The notes: generated by a model from the letters alone, not told the origin. A stretch of DNA of 40,158 nt from Vibrio fujianensis (GCF_002749895.1 NZ_NBUS01000039.1:72347-112504), one strand, 5' to 3'; shown: positions 18,752 through 28,505, numbered from the stretch's first letter. Made by a program: numbers and translations.

Positions 18752-20887
18752 CTAGGCTTTTAGTACCTTCACCGTATAGCTGCCATCATTTTGATGATAC
18801 AGACCGTGAATATCGGTCTCAAAGCCTGGATAGTGAGCACCAATTTCACACAGCATTTCTAAAAATTCCAATACTGGGCGAGAATCTTCAGTCACCATTT
18901 CACCAGGAAGCACCAAAGGAACACCCGGAGGATAAGGCAAAATCATATTAGCACTAACTCGGTTTACCATCTCACTAAGTTTCACTTCTTCAGTTTGACC
19001 GCGTAATTCTTGCTGCCAAGCCGCATGAGGGGTTACTTTCATTTCAGGTAATACATCAAATGCTTTATACATCAACTCAGGCAATTGATATTTTTTAATC
19101 AGATCATGAATACCTTGCGCCAACTCTTGAATGCGCATGCCTTCATAGAAACTTGGATCTTCTTTATACAGTGCTGGCAACATCGTACGGATCGTTAGGT
19201 TCAAATCATAACCACGTTTAAATTCGGTTAAGCCGCGTAGCAATTGCATCGCTTTTGACTTATCAATCCCAATCGAGAATAGGAACAGCAAGTTATAAGG
19301 GCCGGTTTTTTCCACCACAATACCGCGTTCATCCAAGAATTTCGCTACCAAAGAGGCTGGAATACCCGAACCTTCAAGCTCCCCATCCTTGCTCATTCCT
19401 GGCGTTAGTAGGGTAATTTTGATCGGATCAAGGTACATGTGGTTATCATCGAGATCCTTGAAACCATGCCAGTTCTCTTTAGGATCTAACTTCCAACATT
19501 CCGTGGTTTCAATATTTTCAGGTTGCCAAACATCAAAGAACCAGCTTTCGCTTTCCCCTTTCAACCGTTTAATCTCTTTACGGAAGCGCACTGCACGATC
19601 GATAGAATCTTGCATCAATTTGCGCCCGGTATTACCGCGCATCATGGCCGCCGCAGTTTCAGTTGAAGCGACAATCCCGTACTGCGGTGAGGTTGAAGTG
19701 TGCATCATAAAGGCTTCATTGAAGGACTCTTTATCAAATTCACCTTTAATATGAATCATCGATGCCTGTGAGAAAGCGGCAAGCAACTTATGGGTTGATT
19801 GTGTTTCGTAGAACACTTTACCCGGCATCGCTTCACCACTCATGCCACACTTACCTTGATAAATCGCGTTAAAGTTAGTGTAAGGCACCCAAGCACTATC
19901 GAAGTGGATATGTTTACAATCTAACGACTCTTTAATGAACTGAGTATTGTAAAGCAAACCATCGTAAGTTGAGTTGGTGACAACCGCATAGCTTGGTGCG
20001 CTAGCACCCGGTGTGTTTGCGACTTTTTCTGCAATCACTTCACGGCTAAATTCACGTTGCGGAATACCGCCTAAAATCCCGTAAGCATTACGAGTAGGAC
20101 GGAAATAAATCGGTGTGACATCGGTCATCATCATCAGATGAGTGAGCGATTTATGACAGTTACGGTCAACTAACACTGTGCTACCCGCAGGAGCGGAGAA
20201 CATGCCAACAATCTTGTTTGAGGTCGACGTTCCGTTAGTCACAATGTAAGAGCTATCAGCATTAAAGGTGCGAGCAATGTACTCTTCTGCTTCTTGATGT
20301 GGGCCTGAGTGATCAAGCAATGACCCCAATTCAGGCATAGAAATGGATACGTCTGCTTTGAATGTATTTGGACCGTAGAAATCATAGAAGATGCTACCTG
20401 CAGGGCTTTTTTGAAATGCGGTGCCGCCCATGTGTCCAGGTGTACAGAAGGTATATTTACCTTCTTCGACATACTTAAAGAGTGCTTTGGTAAACGGAGG
20501 CATAATCGCCTCTTTATACTCTTGTGTCGCCTGATTGATTTTAATCGCAATATCATCGGCCATGCCTAAAGCATATTCGAAAAAGCTCACGTTCAAACGC
20601 AGATCAGTTAAAGAAATATCCAGGGTCGATTGCTCATTGGCAAAGGCATGCACTGGCAATTTTTCATTGACCTGACTGATGCGCTCGCACAGTTCCAGTG
20701 AGTATTTATCCCAGTCAAACAACACACCACAGATACGAGGGTTCATTTCAATCAGTTTAATCAGGTCTTTGTCATCAACCGGATAAACCACTTCATAACC
20801 CGCTTTTTCTAAAGCCGCATGCAGTTGGCGCACTGGCTCTTCTTTAAAGAACACACCCATGTGGTTCAAGATAGCAAAAATATTCAT
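18752..20887 (-). CDS. cadA: Inducible lysine decarboxylase CadA
   Basis: PLP-dependent decarboxylase (711 aa) that converts lysine to cadaverine, consuming a proton; decameric and cytoplasmic, induced by low pH and lysine. The PLP lysine is K367 in TQSTHKLLAAFSQ, the same number as in E. coli CadA; CTPGHMGGTAF and HFDSAWVPY are also present. The N-terminal wing domain (MNIFAILNHMGVFFKEEP) is complete. GGAG precedes the ATG by about 8 bases. It lies 120 bases downstream of cadB in the standard cadBA order. LdcC is the alternative, but the context with cadB and cadC settles on CadA. Confidence 0.97.
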   Translation of the reverse strand: MNIFAILNHMGVFFKEEPVRQLHAALEKAGYEVVYPVDDKDLIKLIEMNPRICGVLFDWDKYSLELCERISQVNEKLPVHAFANEQSTLDISLTDLRLNVSFFEYALGMADDIAIKINQATQEYKEAIMPPFTKALFKYVEEGKYTFCTPGHMGGTAFQKSPAGSIFYDFYGPNTFKADVSISMPELGSLLDHSGPHQEAEEYIARTFNADSSYIVTNGTSTSNKIVGMFSAPAGSTVLVDRNCHKSLTHLMMMTDVTPIYFRPTRNAYGILGGIPQREFSREVIAEKVANTPGASAPSYAVVTNSTYDGLLYNTQFIKESLDCKHIHFDSAWVPYTNFNAIYQGKCGMSGEAMPGKVFYETQSTHKLLAAFSQASMIHIKGEFDKESFNEAFMMHTSTSPQYGIVASTETAAAMMRGNTGRKLMQDSIDRAVRFRKEIKRLKGESESWFFDVWQPENIETTECWKLDPKENWHGFKDLDDNHMYLDPIKITLLTPGMSKDGELEGSGIPASLVAKFLDERGIVVEKTGPYNLLFLFSIGIDKSKAMQLLRGLTEFKRGYDLNLTIRTMLPALYKEDPSFYEGMRIQELAQGIHDLIKKYQLPELMYKAFDVLPEMKVTPHAAWQQELRGQTEEVKLSEMVNRVSANMILPYPPGVPLVLPGEMVTEDSRPVLEFLEMLCEIGAHYPGFETDIHGLYHQNDGSYTVKVLKA

Positions 20888-20911
20888 TTGGACATCTCCA
20901 AGACGAAAGAA

Positions 20912-20997
20912 GGCGCTCCCTATCTAACCTGATAGTGAGTATTAGGAACGCCAAAGAAATTAATTGACTAGCGCAAGCTCGGTATTGCGAGCGCTAG
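20912..20997 (-). other. Inverted repeats in the cadB-cadA spacer
   Basis: Two dyads lie between cadB and cadA: GGCGCTCC (20912-20919) with GGAACGCC (20945-20952), one mismatch, and CTAGCGC (20968-20974) with GCGCTAG (20991-20997). Neither has a U-tract. They may stabilise or process the cadBA message; that is a guess from position. Confidence 0.4.
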
Positions 20998-21007
20998 CAT
21001 TGAGGAA

Positions 21008-22348
21008 TTAAGCTGCTGACGTCGAAACGCGCTGCTTATGCGATTCATGGTATTGAGCAAAACCGGCTTTTTTGCTGTAGAACATCAATATGACTAATGA
21101 AATGATGAAGGTTGCGGTCAGTGTGCTTCCTTCTGCTCCTGCAAGCGCAATCATACAAAAAGCACAAGCAACACCAGAGAAGAGCATGACAAAACCATTA
21201 CGGGTAGTCATACCTTCAAAGCGAATCAAGTTAATGCTGGAGTAAAAATAAGGCAGCATGGTCAGTAGTACCGCATCGGTCGTAAGTTGACTAAAGATGT
21301 CCGCGGCATGAGCGGTTTGCGAGCTAAACAACATCAACACAATCATTAAGGCTGTCATTTTCAGCGACGCAAGGATTAAGCCTTTTTTCGGTACACCATT
21401 ACTATCCGTTTCACCATAAACTTTCGGGAAGTTACCATCAGCCGCCGCACGTTTACCGGCTTCACCTACCAACATCATCCAAGAACCTAGTGACGTAAAA
21501 CAGGCTAATGCGGTAAAGGCAGACACAAAAGGTGCAGACCAACTACCAAATAAATTGGTGGTTGCCATCGCAAAAGGGGCACCAGAAGCGGCAATTTCAC
21601 CCGCAGGGAAAAGGCCACTAATCATCTGAGTTGAAACAATATAAATAACACCGGCCAATGCTGTACCCAGCATGGTTGCTAATGGAACAGTGCGTTTTGG
21701 ATTGTGAACCATACCGGAAGAAACCGCAGCAGACTCAACCCCCACAAACGACCATAAACAAATAAGTACCGCGCTGATGATTGCATGACTATCACTACCA
21801 GCAGACACATTCCAGTTATGCTGATAAATGGCCATATCAAAATTCATCCAACCAAATAACGCCGTTCCAAGAACCGGGATCAAAATCAGCACCAAACCAA
21901 TCGTACATAAACGGCTCACCCAGCTGCCACCAAGTAAGTTAACCAAGGTAAAAAGCCATACAGAAGCAATGGTTGCCAAACCAGCAGGAACCGGGTTATT
22001 CAGAATAGGGAAGAAAACAGAAAGATAAGAAACACCCGTAATGGCAATCGCGAGATTACCAATCCAGTTAGCATGGTAGTAGAGTACGCCAGCCTGAAAA
22101 CCAAACACTGGTGACACTTCCCCAGCATAAGCAATCGGGCCACCCTCTTGTGGGTTTTTTGTCGCTAAACGTGCGAAAACAAAAGCCAGACTCAACGCAC
22201 CAATAATGCAGATAATCCAACTAAATAAAGAAATAGATCCAACGGTCGCCAGACTTGATGGTAACAAGGCAATGCCACTGCCCATCATGTTACCTGCGAC
22301 GACTCCAGTACAGGCAATAACGCCAATTTTTTTGGTACTCGATGACAT
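21008..22348 (-). CDS. cadB: Cadaverine/lysine antiporter CadB
   Basis: APC-superfamily inner membrane antiporter (446 aa; E. coli 444) that imports lysine and exports cadaverine, the partner of CadA. It has about twelve hydrophobic segments, beginning KKIGVIACTGVVAGNMMGSGIALLP, with the family glycine-rich GNMMGSG motif in the first helix and the conserved EGGPIAYAGEVSPVFGFQ. I chose the ATG at 22348 (MSSSTKKIG) because GGGAG lies a few bases upstream; a frame start at 22369 is less likely. The long 5' region (22349 to the ERIC at 22655) is AT-rich, as expected for CadC and H-NS type control. Confidence 0.96.
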   Translation of the reverse strand: MSSSTKKIGVIACTGVVAGNMMGSGIALLPSSLATVGSISLFSWIICIIGALSLAFVFARLATKNPQEGGPIAYAGEVSPVFGFQAGVLYYHANWIGNLAIAITGVSYLSVFFPILNNPVPAGLATIASVWLFTLVNLLGGSWVSRLCTIGLVLILIPVLGTALFGWMNFDMAIYQHNWNVSAGSDSHAIISAVLICLWSFVGVESAAVSSGMVHNPKRTVPLATMLGTALAGVIYIVSTQMISGLFPAGEIAASGAPFAMATTNLFGSWSAPFVSAFTALACFTSLGSWMMLVGEAGKRAAADGNFPKVYGETDSNGVPKKGLILASLKMTALMIVLMLFSSQTAHAADIFSQLTTDAVLLTMLPYFYSSINLIRFEGMTTRNGFVMLFSGVACAFCMIALAGAEGSTLTATFIISLVILMFYSKKAGFAQYHESHKQRVSTSAA

Positions 22349-22654
22349 AACGTCTCCCGATTTTTCCACGAGCTATTTGCTCAAACCCTCAGAAGTAAAA
22401 GAGCGCAACACAAGCAGGCTCCTTCACTGAACAGGGCGAAGGTTACGCTGAAAAAGCGCAGAAAAAATCAAGATGTGATTATCAATAAAAAAATGACCAA
22501 ATCTTTATTTTGGTCACAAGCTGATAAAAATCAAAAATATAAACACTTTAAAATACAAAGCCTTATTGGAAAATAATTGTGTCGATAGGAAAAATATAAA
22601 GATATAAACCACCCCACACGATTCATCTTTATACCCAATAAAGTTATCAACCTT
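22349..22654 (-). promoter_or_regulatory. cadBA upstream regulatory region with a dyad
   Basis: AT-rich region where CadC should act on cadBA. A clear dyad, TGACCAAA (22494-22501), 7 bases, TTTGGTCA (22509-22516), stands about 146 bases upstream of the cadB start. The flanks from 22550 to 22610 are rich in A and T runs. The E. coli CadC sites are AT-rich as well, so this is a plausible CadC/H-NS target, but I cannot match a defined consensus. Confidence 0.4.
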
Positions 22655-22782
22655 TATACCCTTCCTACTTGAAGCTGCAGGGGTGTTGGCTACGTTCTTT
22701 CACCCCAATCACATAGCCTGTCTATGCTCATGGGGATTCACTCACTTGCCGCCTACCTGCAACTCCAAGTTGTTTGGGTATA
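22655..22782. repeat. Complete ERIC element
   Basis: 128 bp, from TATACCC (22655) to GGGTATA (22782), with the central ERIC sequences CATGGGGATTCACTCACTTG and, on the other strand, GTGATTGGGGTGAAAGAACG. It lies between cadB and cadC. It serves as the uninterrupted reference for the copy at 6483. The gap from 22786 to 23073 shows no gene; AGTAAGAA occurs three times at a 16-base period (22942, 22958, 22974). Confidence 0.92.
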
Positions 22783-23073
22783 CTTAAACCGTTAAAGGGA
22801 AGCATAGCTGAGTGATTTTTTCATCGTGCGCAACCGTTCCACCACTCCTAACGCAACACGTGGATTGAGAACGATCTTGCGATCAAATCGACCTGATCAT
22901 TGAACAAGCAAGGGAAAAGCAGTAGCGGGAAAACTGTCCTAAGTAAGAAGCGTCGTAAGTAAGAAATAAGATGAGTAAGAAGGATGGATCAACCAGGCAA
23001 CGCCTTCCAATCATCCAAGATAACAGGAAAGCGCATCATCGCCATAACCGTCAGTTTACGTTATCCGTAAAGG

Positions 23074-24642
23074 CTATAGCACGGTGGTTACAGAAGGGTG
23101 TACTGAACGATAAAGCGCATAATCAATTGATTTTAAGTTGCTATAAAACGCTAGGTTTTCGCATAATAAATAGGTTTCTAATGAGGTATCAATATAAAAA
23201 GCTTCGCTATAAGCATCACTGGCAGCCTCCATATCCCCGTTTAATTCAAAAAGCTTACCCCGCAACACATAGCCTAATACCGATTCACGCTGGGTAAATG
23301 CTTGCTGCAAATAAATATGCGCCTGTTCAGGGCGGTTGGATACAATTTCATGCAGCGCTAACGCTTCAACAATGCGCCCTTGAATGTCAACGTCAGCCAA
23401 TTGAGTGGAGTTGATGAGCTGATAGGTCAGTTGATTAATTCGATCTTGCGCTAACGCTTGCTCGAGTGCTAAAGCGACTTGCACATAATAAGCCACTAAT
23501 AATTCTGCTTGCACATAACGATTGTCTGGCTCAGCACGTAATACTTGCTCTAATAATTGAATCCCACGTTGAAATGATTCAGGTTGTGAGGTATTCAAAT
23601 AATGATGCGCTCGAATTAATTGAGAAAGTGTTTGGTGATTCACCGGCAGATCAGCCATTAACTGCTCTACATGACTTTGAGCATCAACGACCTGTAAGGC
23701 CTGCATTAAGTCAAGCGAGACCTGTTTAAGCACACGATTCAAGTGTGGAGGAACCAACAAATATTGACGACTAAATAAAATGGTACCGGATGCATTATTT
23801 CGGTATTCCAGATCCAGATAAGCCTTACCCTCTTGCTCTTTAACCAATACAGTCACGGTTTTTCCCGGTAATATTCCCGATGCAAAGCGTGCCTTACTTA
23901 GTCGGATACGGTAATGGGTCACTTGGCTTATATCTGCCGCTAATTTTTGTACCATCCCATCAGCTAATTCGGCACGCTCCTCGTGTTGAGAAAAGCCGTG
24001 ATCAAACCTAAATTCAATTAAACGCGTATCGACCGCTTGAGTGATCGAGATATCAGATTGATGATAGGTAAAAAGGCCAAAGCCGATAATAAGCACGCTG
24101 ATCCATAACACATCAAAGATCAAAGTTCGCCAGCGTTTAAATGCCGTATGATGATCTTTGGTCGTCGTACAACGAAATTGAAATGCTCGAGTTAATGGGG
24201 CCGCCGGGAAAGTGATATCAGAAGAAGAAACAGCGCCCTCTTGCTCAATGGCCCGGGCATCGTCGACAGTGATTGGTGGGCTAAGATCCCCTTCCTGCAA
24301 TTGATGCACAGGATCAGAAAAAACTTCAGTGACTGTGGCGACTAATTTATAACCTCGCTTAGGGACCGTCGTTAAATAAGAAATGTTTTCTTCACGTCCA
24401 TCACGTAGCAATTTTCTCAATTCAAAAATAGATTGAGTAACCACTTGATCGGTGACGATAGCGCCACCCCAGACATGTTCGATTAATTCCTCTCGACCAA
24501 AGACTTCGCCAGCATTTTTTGCTAAAAAATACAATAGATTAATCAATCTTGGCTCAACCGAAACTTCCCTATTTTGGCGATACAATTTATTTTCATCAAC
24601 ACTTAGCATCCAGTCGTTGATTTGAAAGCATCTTCCAACCAT
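23074..24642 (-). CDS. cadC: Transmembrane transcriptional activator CadC
   Basis: ToxR-like one-component regulator (522 aa) that activates cadBA at low pH. An N-terminal OmpR-type winged helix spans about residues 1-100 (EPRLINLLYFLAKNAGEVFGREELIEHVW, TDQVVTQSIFELRKLLRDG, TTVPKRGYKLVA). A linker and a single membrane segment follow near 172-192 (FDVLWISVLIIGFGLFTYH), then a periplasmic sensory domain whose second half looks TPR-like (LLEQVLRAEPDN, QAHIYLQQAF). The acidic, variable linker is longer than in E. coli. It is on the same strand as cadB, upstream, with about 725 bases including an ERIC between. A GTGAG/CTCAC dyad at 24672-24685 lies in its leader. Confidence 0.94.
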   Translation of the reverse strand: MVGRCFQINDWMLSVDENKLYRQNREVSVEPRLINLLYFLAKNAGEVFGREELIEHVWGGAIVTDQVVTQSIFELRKLLRDGREENISYLTTVPKRGYKLVATVTEVFSDPVHQLQEGDLSPPITVDDARAIEQEGAVSSSDITFPAAPLTRAFQFRCTTTKDHHTAFKRWRTLIFDVLWISVLIIGFGLFTYHQSDISITQAVDTRLIEFRFDHGFSQHEERAELADGMVQKLAADISQVTHYRIRLSKARFASGILPGKTVTVLVKEQEGKAYLDLEYRNNASGTILFSRQYLLVPPHLNRVLKQVSLDLMQALQVVDAQSHVEQLMADLPVNHQTLSQLIRAHHYLNTSQPESFQRGIQLLEQVLRAEPDNRYVQAELLVAYYVQVALALEQALAQDRINQLTYQLINSTQLADVDIQGRIVEALALHEIVSNRPEQAHIYLQQAFTQRESVLGYVLRGKLFELNGDMEAASDAYSEAFYIDTSLETYLLCENLAFYSNLKSIDYALYRSVHPSVTTVL

Positions 24643-24795
24643 GTGTACACCATGAAGTCACAGTAAAGGCAGTGAGTTATCTCACCGCGACCGATCCATC
24701 CCTAACCATCCAATAACAAAAGAGGCGAATTATACTGATTTTTTACTCCGCAAGACTAACACTCAAAAGCCTCAAAAATGGAAACTAAGGTTGGG

Positions 24796-25194
24796 CTATT
24801 CTAAGGCCGCTAAAATTGAGCAGTGACTGGCATCATCATCAGTATCGCCACAACACGCATCGTTGATTTTTTTCAGTGCCGATCGAATTCGATTTAACTC
24901 TGCAATTTTTTCATCAATCAATTTGAGCTTAGCACTGGTAATTGACTTGACTTCGGCACAGCTATGCTCGGTAGCTTCGAGTTTAATCTCAAGCAACTCT
25001 TTTATTTCATCAAGGCTAAGCCCCAACGCTTTGGCTTTTAAAATAAAACTGACTTGCTGTTCATTCGCTTCATTATACAAACGATACCCGGACTCACTGC
25101 GTCCGGCCGGTTTGATCAGCGCATTTTTCTCATAAAAACGCAACGTATCACTCGACACCCCACAACGTTTCGCTAATTCACCAATTTGAAACAT
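24796..25194 (-). CDS. zntR: Zn(II)-responsive MerR-family regulator ZntR
   Basis: MerR-family activator (132 aa) that senses zinc, and to some degree lead and cadmium, and turns on the zinc exporter ZntA. The N-terminal winged helix is MFQIGELAKRCGVSSDTLRFYEK, followed by the dimerisation helix. Metal-binding residues match E. coli ZntR in place: C79 (EHSCAEV), C114 and C115 (NDACCGD), and C125 (HCSIL). The zntA gene is not in the window, so it acts in trans. The gene is divergent from purH. Confidence 0.92.
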   Translation of the reverse strand: MFQIGELAKRCGVSSDTLRFYEKNALIKPAGRSESGYRLYNEANEQQVSFILKAKALGLSLDEIKELLEIKLEATEHSCAEVKSITSAKLKLIDEKIAELNRIRSALKKINDACCGDTDDDASHCSILAALE

Positions 25195-25252
25195 CCGCTT
25201 ATCCTTTTTTCTGTCTGATTAAAGTGCGCGTTGCTAACAGCATTTTTACTTG

Positions 25253-25362
25253 AAAAAGGCCTTTTTAACGGTTATTTTCCCAACGCCAAACGATTGCGCG
25301 AGATCTTTTCACATAAACTCGCTAGAATATGCATCATTAAAATAATCAGTAAAAGGCCTTTA
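25253..25362. promoter_or_regulatory. zntR-purH divergent region with PUR-box-like site
   Basis: The 16-mer CGCCAAACGATTGCGC (25284-25299) matches 8 of 11 fixed positions of the E. coli PurR operator (ANGCAANCGNTTNCNT), and purH is a PurR target in enterics. TAGAAT (25323-25328) is a possible -10 for purH. Two palindromes centred on AAAGGCCTTT, at 25253-25266 and 25352-25361, flank this stretch; their role is unknown. Confidence 0.5.
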
Positions 25363-25471
25363 CCCCAGTGAGGAATGCCATCATGTTAACGCATAGTATC
25401 GGCCATTGTGGTAAAGCTCTTTAGTGATAGTCCACGATGTAACATCGTATAAATTGAAGGAAAATGGAAGC

Positions 25472-27064
25472 ATGAACCACGCTCGCCCTATTCGTCGCGC
25501 TCTGATCAGCGTATCCGATAAAACTGGTATTGTTGAGTTTGCGCAAGCCCTCGCGCAACGAGGTGTCGATATTCTCTCCACTGGCGGTACTGCTCGTTTG
25601 TTGGCGGAACAAGGAATCACCGTGACCGAAGTGTCTGACTATACCGGTTTTCCAGAGATGATGGATGGGCGAGTGAAGACCCTTCATCCCAAAGTTCACG
25701 GGGGCATATTGGGCCGTCGCGGTCAAGATGACGCGATCATGGCCGAGCACGGCATTCAATCCATCGACATGGTGGTGGTTAACCTGTATCCCTTTGCTCA
25801 AACCGTGGCAAACGCCGATTGTACTTTGGCAGATGCCGTAGAAAATATCGATATTGGCGGGCCAACTATGGTGCGCTCCGCTGCCAAAAACCATCAAGAT
25901 GTGACCATTGTCGTGAATGCGAAAGATTATTCACGAGTGATTGCCGAAATGGATGCCAACGAGCGCTCAGTGACACAGGAAACTCGTTTTGATTTAGCCA
26001 TTGCCGCATTTGAACATACCGCCGCCTATGACGGCATGATTGCCAACTACTTCGGCACTATGGTTCCTTCTTATGGTGACAACACAGAAGGGGATGAAGA
26101 ATCCACCTTCCCTCGCACTTTCAACCAGCAATTTATCAAAAAGCAAGATATGCGTTATGGTGAAAACAGCCACCAATCTGCCGCTTTCTACGTAGAAGAA
26201 ACCCCTCAAGAAGCCTCGGTTGCGACCGCTCGCCAAATCCAAGGCAAAGCCCTTTCTTACAACAACATTGCTGATACCGACGCTGCATTAGAGTGTGTTA
26301 AAGAGTTTGTGGAACCCGCTTGTGTGATTGTCAAACATGCCAATCCATGTGGAGTCGCCCTAGGTAGCGATATTCTCGAAGCCTATAACCGCGCTTACCA
26401 AACCGACCCCACCTCGGCCTTTGGTGGCATTATCGCTTTCAACCGAGAACTTGATGCAGCAACAGCAAACGCGATTGTGGAACGCCAGTTTGTCGAAGTG
26501 ATCATTGCACCGAAAGTCTCAGCGCAAGCGGTCGAAGTGGTGGCAGCGAAGAAAAATGTTCGTCTACTAGAGTGTGGTGAATGGTCAAGCAAAACTACCG
26601 GTTTGGATATGAAACGGGTCAATGGCGGCTTACTGGTGCAAGAACGCGATCACGGCATGGTATCAACCGCTGACCTTAACGTCGTCTCCAAACGTCAACC
26701 CACGGAAGAAGAACTCAAAGATGCGTTGTTCTGCTGGAAGGTGGCCAAGTATGTAAAATCCAACGCGATTGTTTACGCCAAAGGCGACATGACGATTGGC
26801 GTCGGCGCAGGGCAAATGAGCCGCGTTTACTCAGCGAAAATTGCAGGCATTAAAGCCGCTGATGAAGGTTTACCAGTAGCAGGGTGTGTCATGGCGTCAG
26901 ATGCATTCTTCCCTTTCCGTGATGGCATTGATGCCGCGGCCCAAGCGGGGATTAAATGCGTCATTCAGCCTGGGGGTTCCATGCGTGATGAAGAAGTCAT
27001 CGCCGCTGCGGATGAACACGGCATGGCGATGATCTTCACTGGAATGCGCCATTTCCGTCATTGA
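25472..27064 (+). CDS. purH: Bifunctional AICAR transformylase/IMP cyclohydrolase
   Basis: Last two steps of IMP synthesis (530 aa; E. coli 529). The N-terminal cyclohydrolase domain ([41 protein letters not shown]) is followed by the transformylase domain ([50 protein letters not shown] and [12 protein letters not shown]). The ATG at 25472 has GGAAG upstream; an upstream in-frame start at 25424 would add 16 atypical residues. purD follows, but a heptad repeat element sits between them. Likely PurR regulated (see the site at 25284). Confidence 0.97.
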   Translation: MNHARPIRRALISVSDKTGIVEFAQALAQRGVDILSTGGTARLLAEQGITVTEVSDYTGFPEMMDGRVKTLHPKVHGGILGRRGQDDAIMAEHGIQSIDMVVVNLYPFAQTVANADCTLADAVENIDIGGPTMVRSAAKNHQDVTIVVNAKDYSRVIAEMDANERSVTQETRFDLAIAAFEHTAAYDGMIANYFGTMVPSYGDNTEGDEESTFPRTFNQQFIKKQDMRYGENSHQSAAFYVEETPQEASVATARQIQGKALSYNNIADTDAALECVKEFVEPACVIVKHANPCGVALGSDILEAYNRAYQTDPTSAFGGIIAFNRELDAATANAIVERQFVEVIIAPKVSAQAVEVVAAKKNVRLLECGEWSSKTTGLDMKRVNGGLLVQERDHGMVSTADLNVVSKRQPTEEELKDALFCWKVAKYVKSNAIVYAKGDMTIGVGAGQMSRVYSAKIAGIKAADEGLPVAGCVMASDAFFPFRDGIDAAAQAGIKCVIQPGGSMRDEEVIAAADEHGMAMIFTGMRHFRH

Positions 27065-27073
27065 GTTTGGTTC

Positions 27074-27132
27074 TAGGTTTTAGGTTCTAGGTTCTAGGTC
27101 CTAGGTCCTAGGATCTGTTCTTCCTCGGGCCT
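27074..27132 (+). repeat. Heptanucleotide TAGGTYY array, short copy, with conserved tail
   Basis: Five consecutive 7-bp units (27074-27108: TAGGTTT, TAGGTTC twice, TAGGTCC twice). The tail CTAGGATCTGTTCTTCCTCG (27108-27127), continuing to GGCCT at 27132, parallels the tail of the longer array at 11541-11565 with one small gap and a few changes. As at the first locus, it starts about 10 bases after a stop codon (purH) and has the same orientation relative to the gene upstream. Confidence 0.9.
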
Positions 27133-27158
27133 AATATAAAAATTTAAGGTAATTATTT

Positions 27159-28451
27159 ATGCAAGTTCTCGTTATCGGTTCTGGCGGTCGTGAGCACGCT
27201 CTAGGCTGGAAAGTCGCACAAAACCCTCAAGTAGATACCGTATTTATTGCGCCAGGCAATGCCGGTACTGCGCTTGAACCCAAGTTAGAAAACGTCAACA
27301 TAGCGGTCGAAGATATCGCTGCTTTAGTGACATTTGCTGAGCAAAAACAGATTGACCTGACCATTGTTGGTCCAGAAATTCCATTAGTACTTGGCGTCGT
27401 CGATGCCTTCCGTAGCGCTAATTTACCCATATTTGGCCCAACCCAGGCCGCAGCACAACTCGAAGGTTCTAAAGCCTTTACCAAAGACTTTTTAGCTCGC
27501 CATCGTATTCCAACCGCGGCTTATGCTAATTTTACCGAAATCGAACCCGCGCTGGCTTATGTGCGAGAGCAAGGTGCACCGATTGTCGTGAAAGCTGATG
27601 GGCTTGCCGCTGGAAAAGGCGTTATTGTCGCCATGACGGTGCAAGAAGCAGAAGCCGCCATTAAAGACATGCTGGCAGGGAACGCGTTTGGTGACGCGGG
27701 CAGCCGAGTTGTGATTGAAGAGTTTTTAGAGGGTGAAGAAGCCAGCTTTATTGTTATGGTCGATGGTGAACATGTATTACCGATGGCGACCAGCCAAGAC
27801 CATAAACGCGTCGGTGATAACGACACGGGCCCAAATACGGGCGGGATGGGCGCTTACTCACCGGCTCCGGTCGTCACACCAGATATTCATGAACGGATCA
27901 TGCAGGAAGTGATTTATCCAACGGTGCGTGGTATGGCAGAAGAAGGCCATCCTTATACTGGATTTTTATATGCGGGTCTCATGATTGATCATTCAGGCAC
28001 ACCAAAAGTGATTGAATACAACTGTCGCTTTGGCGATCCGGAAACACAGCCGATCATGATGCGTATGCAGTCGGATCTGGTTGAGTTATGCTTCGCCGCA
28101 CTTGATGGCAAACTAGACCAAGTCGAATCACACTGGGATCCTCGCGCATCGATCGGTATCGTCTTAGCCGCAGGCGGCTACCCTGCCGAATATCGTAAAG
28201 GGGATGTGATCCACGGTTTACCCACGACAGCAACAAACGACCAAAAAGTTTTCCATGCTGGAACCGTCGAGCAACAAGGTGAGGTGCTGACCAATGGTGG
28301 GCGGGTTTTATGTGCTACGGCACTGGGTGAAACGGTTTATCAAGCCCAACAACATGCTTATCAGTTAGCGAAGCAAATTCACTGGCAAGGCATGTTCTAC
28401 CGCCATGATATCGGTTATCGCGCTATCGCCCGCGAGCAAGCGGAGAAGTAA
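27159..28451 (+). CDS. purD: Phosphoribosylamine-glycine ligase
   Basis: ATP-grasp enzyme (430 aa) that joins glycine to phosphoribosylamine, the second step of purine synthesis. Motifs: MQVLVIGSGGREHALGWK, VGPEIPLVLGVVD, VVKADGLAAGKGVIVA, the ATP-binding EEFLEGEEASF, SQDHKRVGDNDTGPNTGGMG and EYNCRFGDPETQ. AAGG precedes the ATG. It is the second gene of purHD, 94 bases after purH with the repeat element in the gap. A terminator hairpin follows. Confidence 0.97.
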   Translation: MQVLVIGSGGREHALGWKVAQNPQVDTVFIAPGNAGTALEPKLENVNIAVEDIAALVTFAEQKQIDLTIVGPEIPLVLGVVDAFRSANLPIFGPTQAAAQLEGSKAFTKDFLARHRIPTAAYANFTEIEPALAYVREQGAPIVVKADGLAAGKGVIVAMTVQEAEAAIKDMLAGNAFGDAGSRVVIEEFLEGEEASFIVMVDGEHVLPMATSQDHKRVGDNDTGPNTGGMGAYSPAPVVTPDIHERIMQEVIYPTVRGMAEEGHPYTGFLYAGLMIDHSGTPKVIEYNCRFGDPETQPIMMRMQSDLVELCFAALDGKLDQVESHWDPRASIGIVLAAGGYPAEYRKGDVIHGLPTTATNDQKVFHAGTVEQQGEVLTNGGRVLCATALGETVYQAQQHAYQLAKQIHWQGMFYRHDIGYRAIAREQAEK

Positions 28452-28482
28452 TCCAAACGCTTAATCGCAACTCTGTTGTCTC

Positions 28483-28505
28483 ACAAGCCGGGTATCCCGG
28501 CTTGT
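28483..28505 (+). terminator. purD terminator hairpin
   Basis: A perfect 10-bp stem ACAAGCCGGG (28483-28492) / CCCGGCTTGT (28496-28505) with a 3-base loop, followed by TTATCT. It lies 31 bases after the purD stop. The U-tract is weak. Confidence 0.75.

Noticed and set aside
22971-23297. 108-codon plus-strand frame beginning MSKKDGSTRQRL downstream of cadC
   Set aside because: About two-thirds overlaps the cadC 3' end on the other strand. Composition is atypical, no family resemblance is visible and there is no ribosome site.
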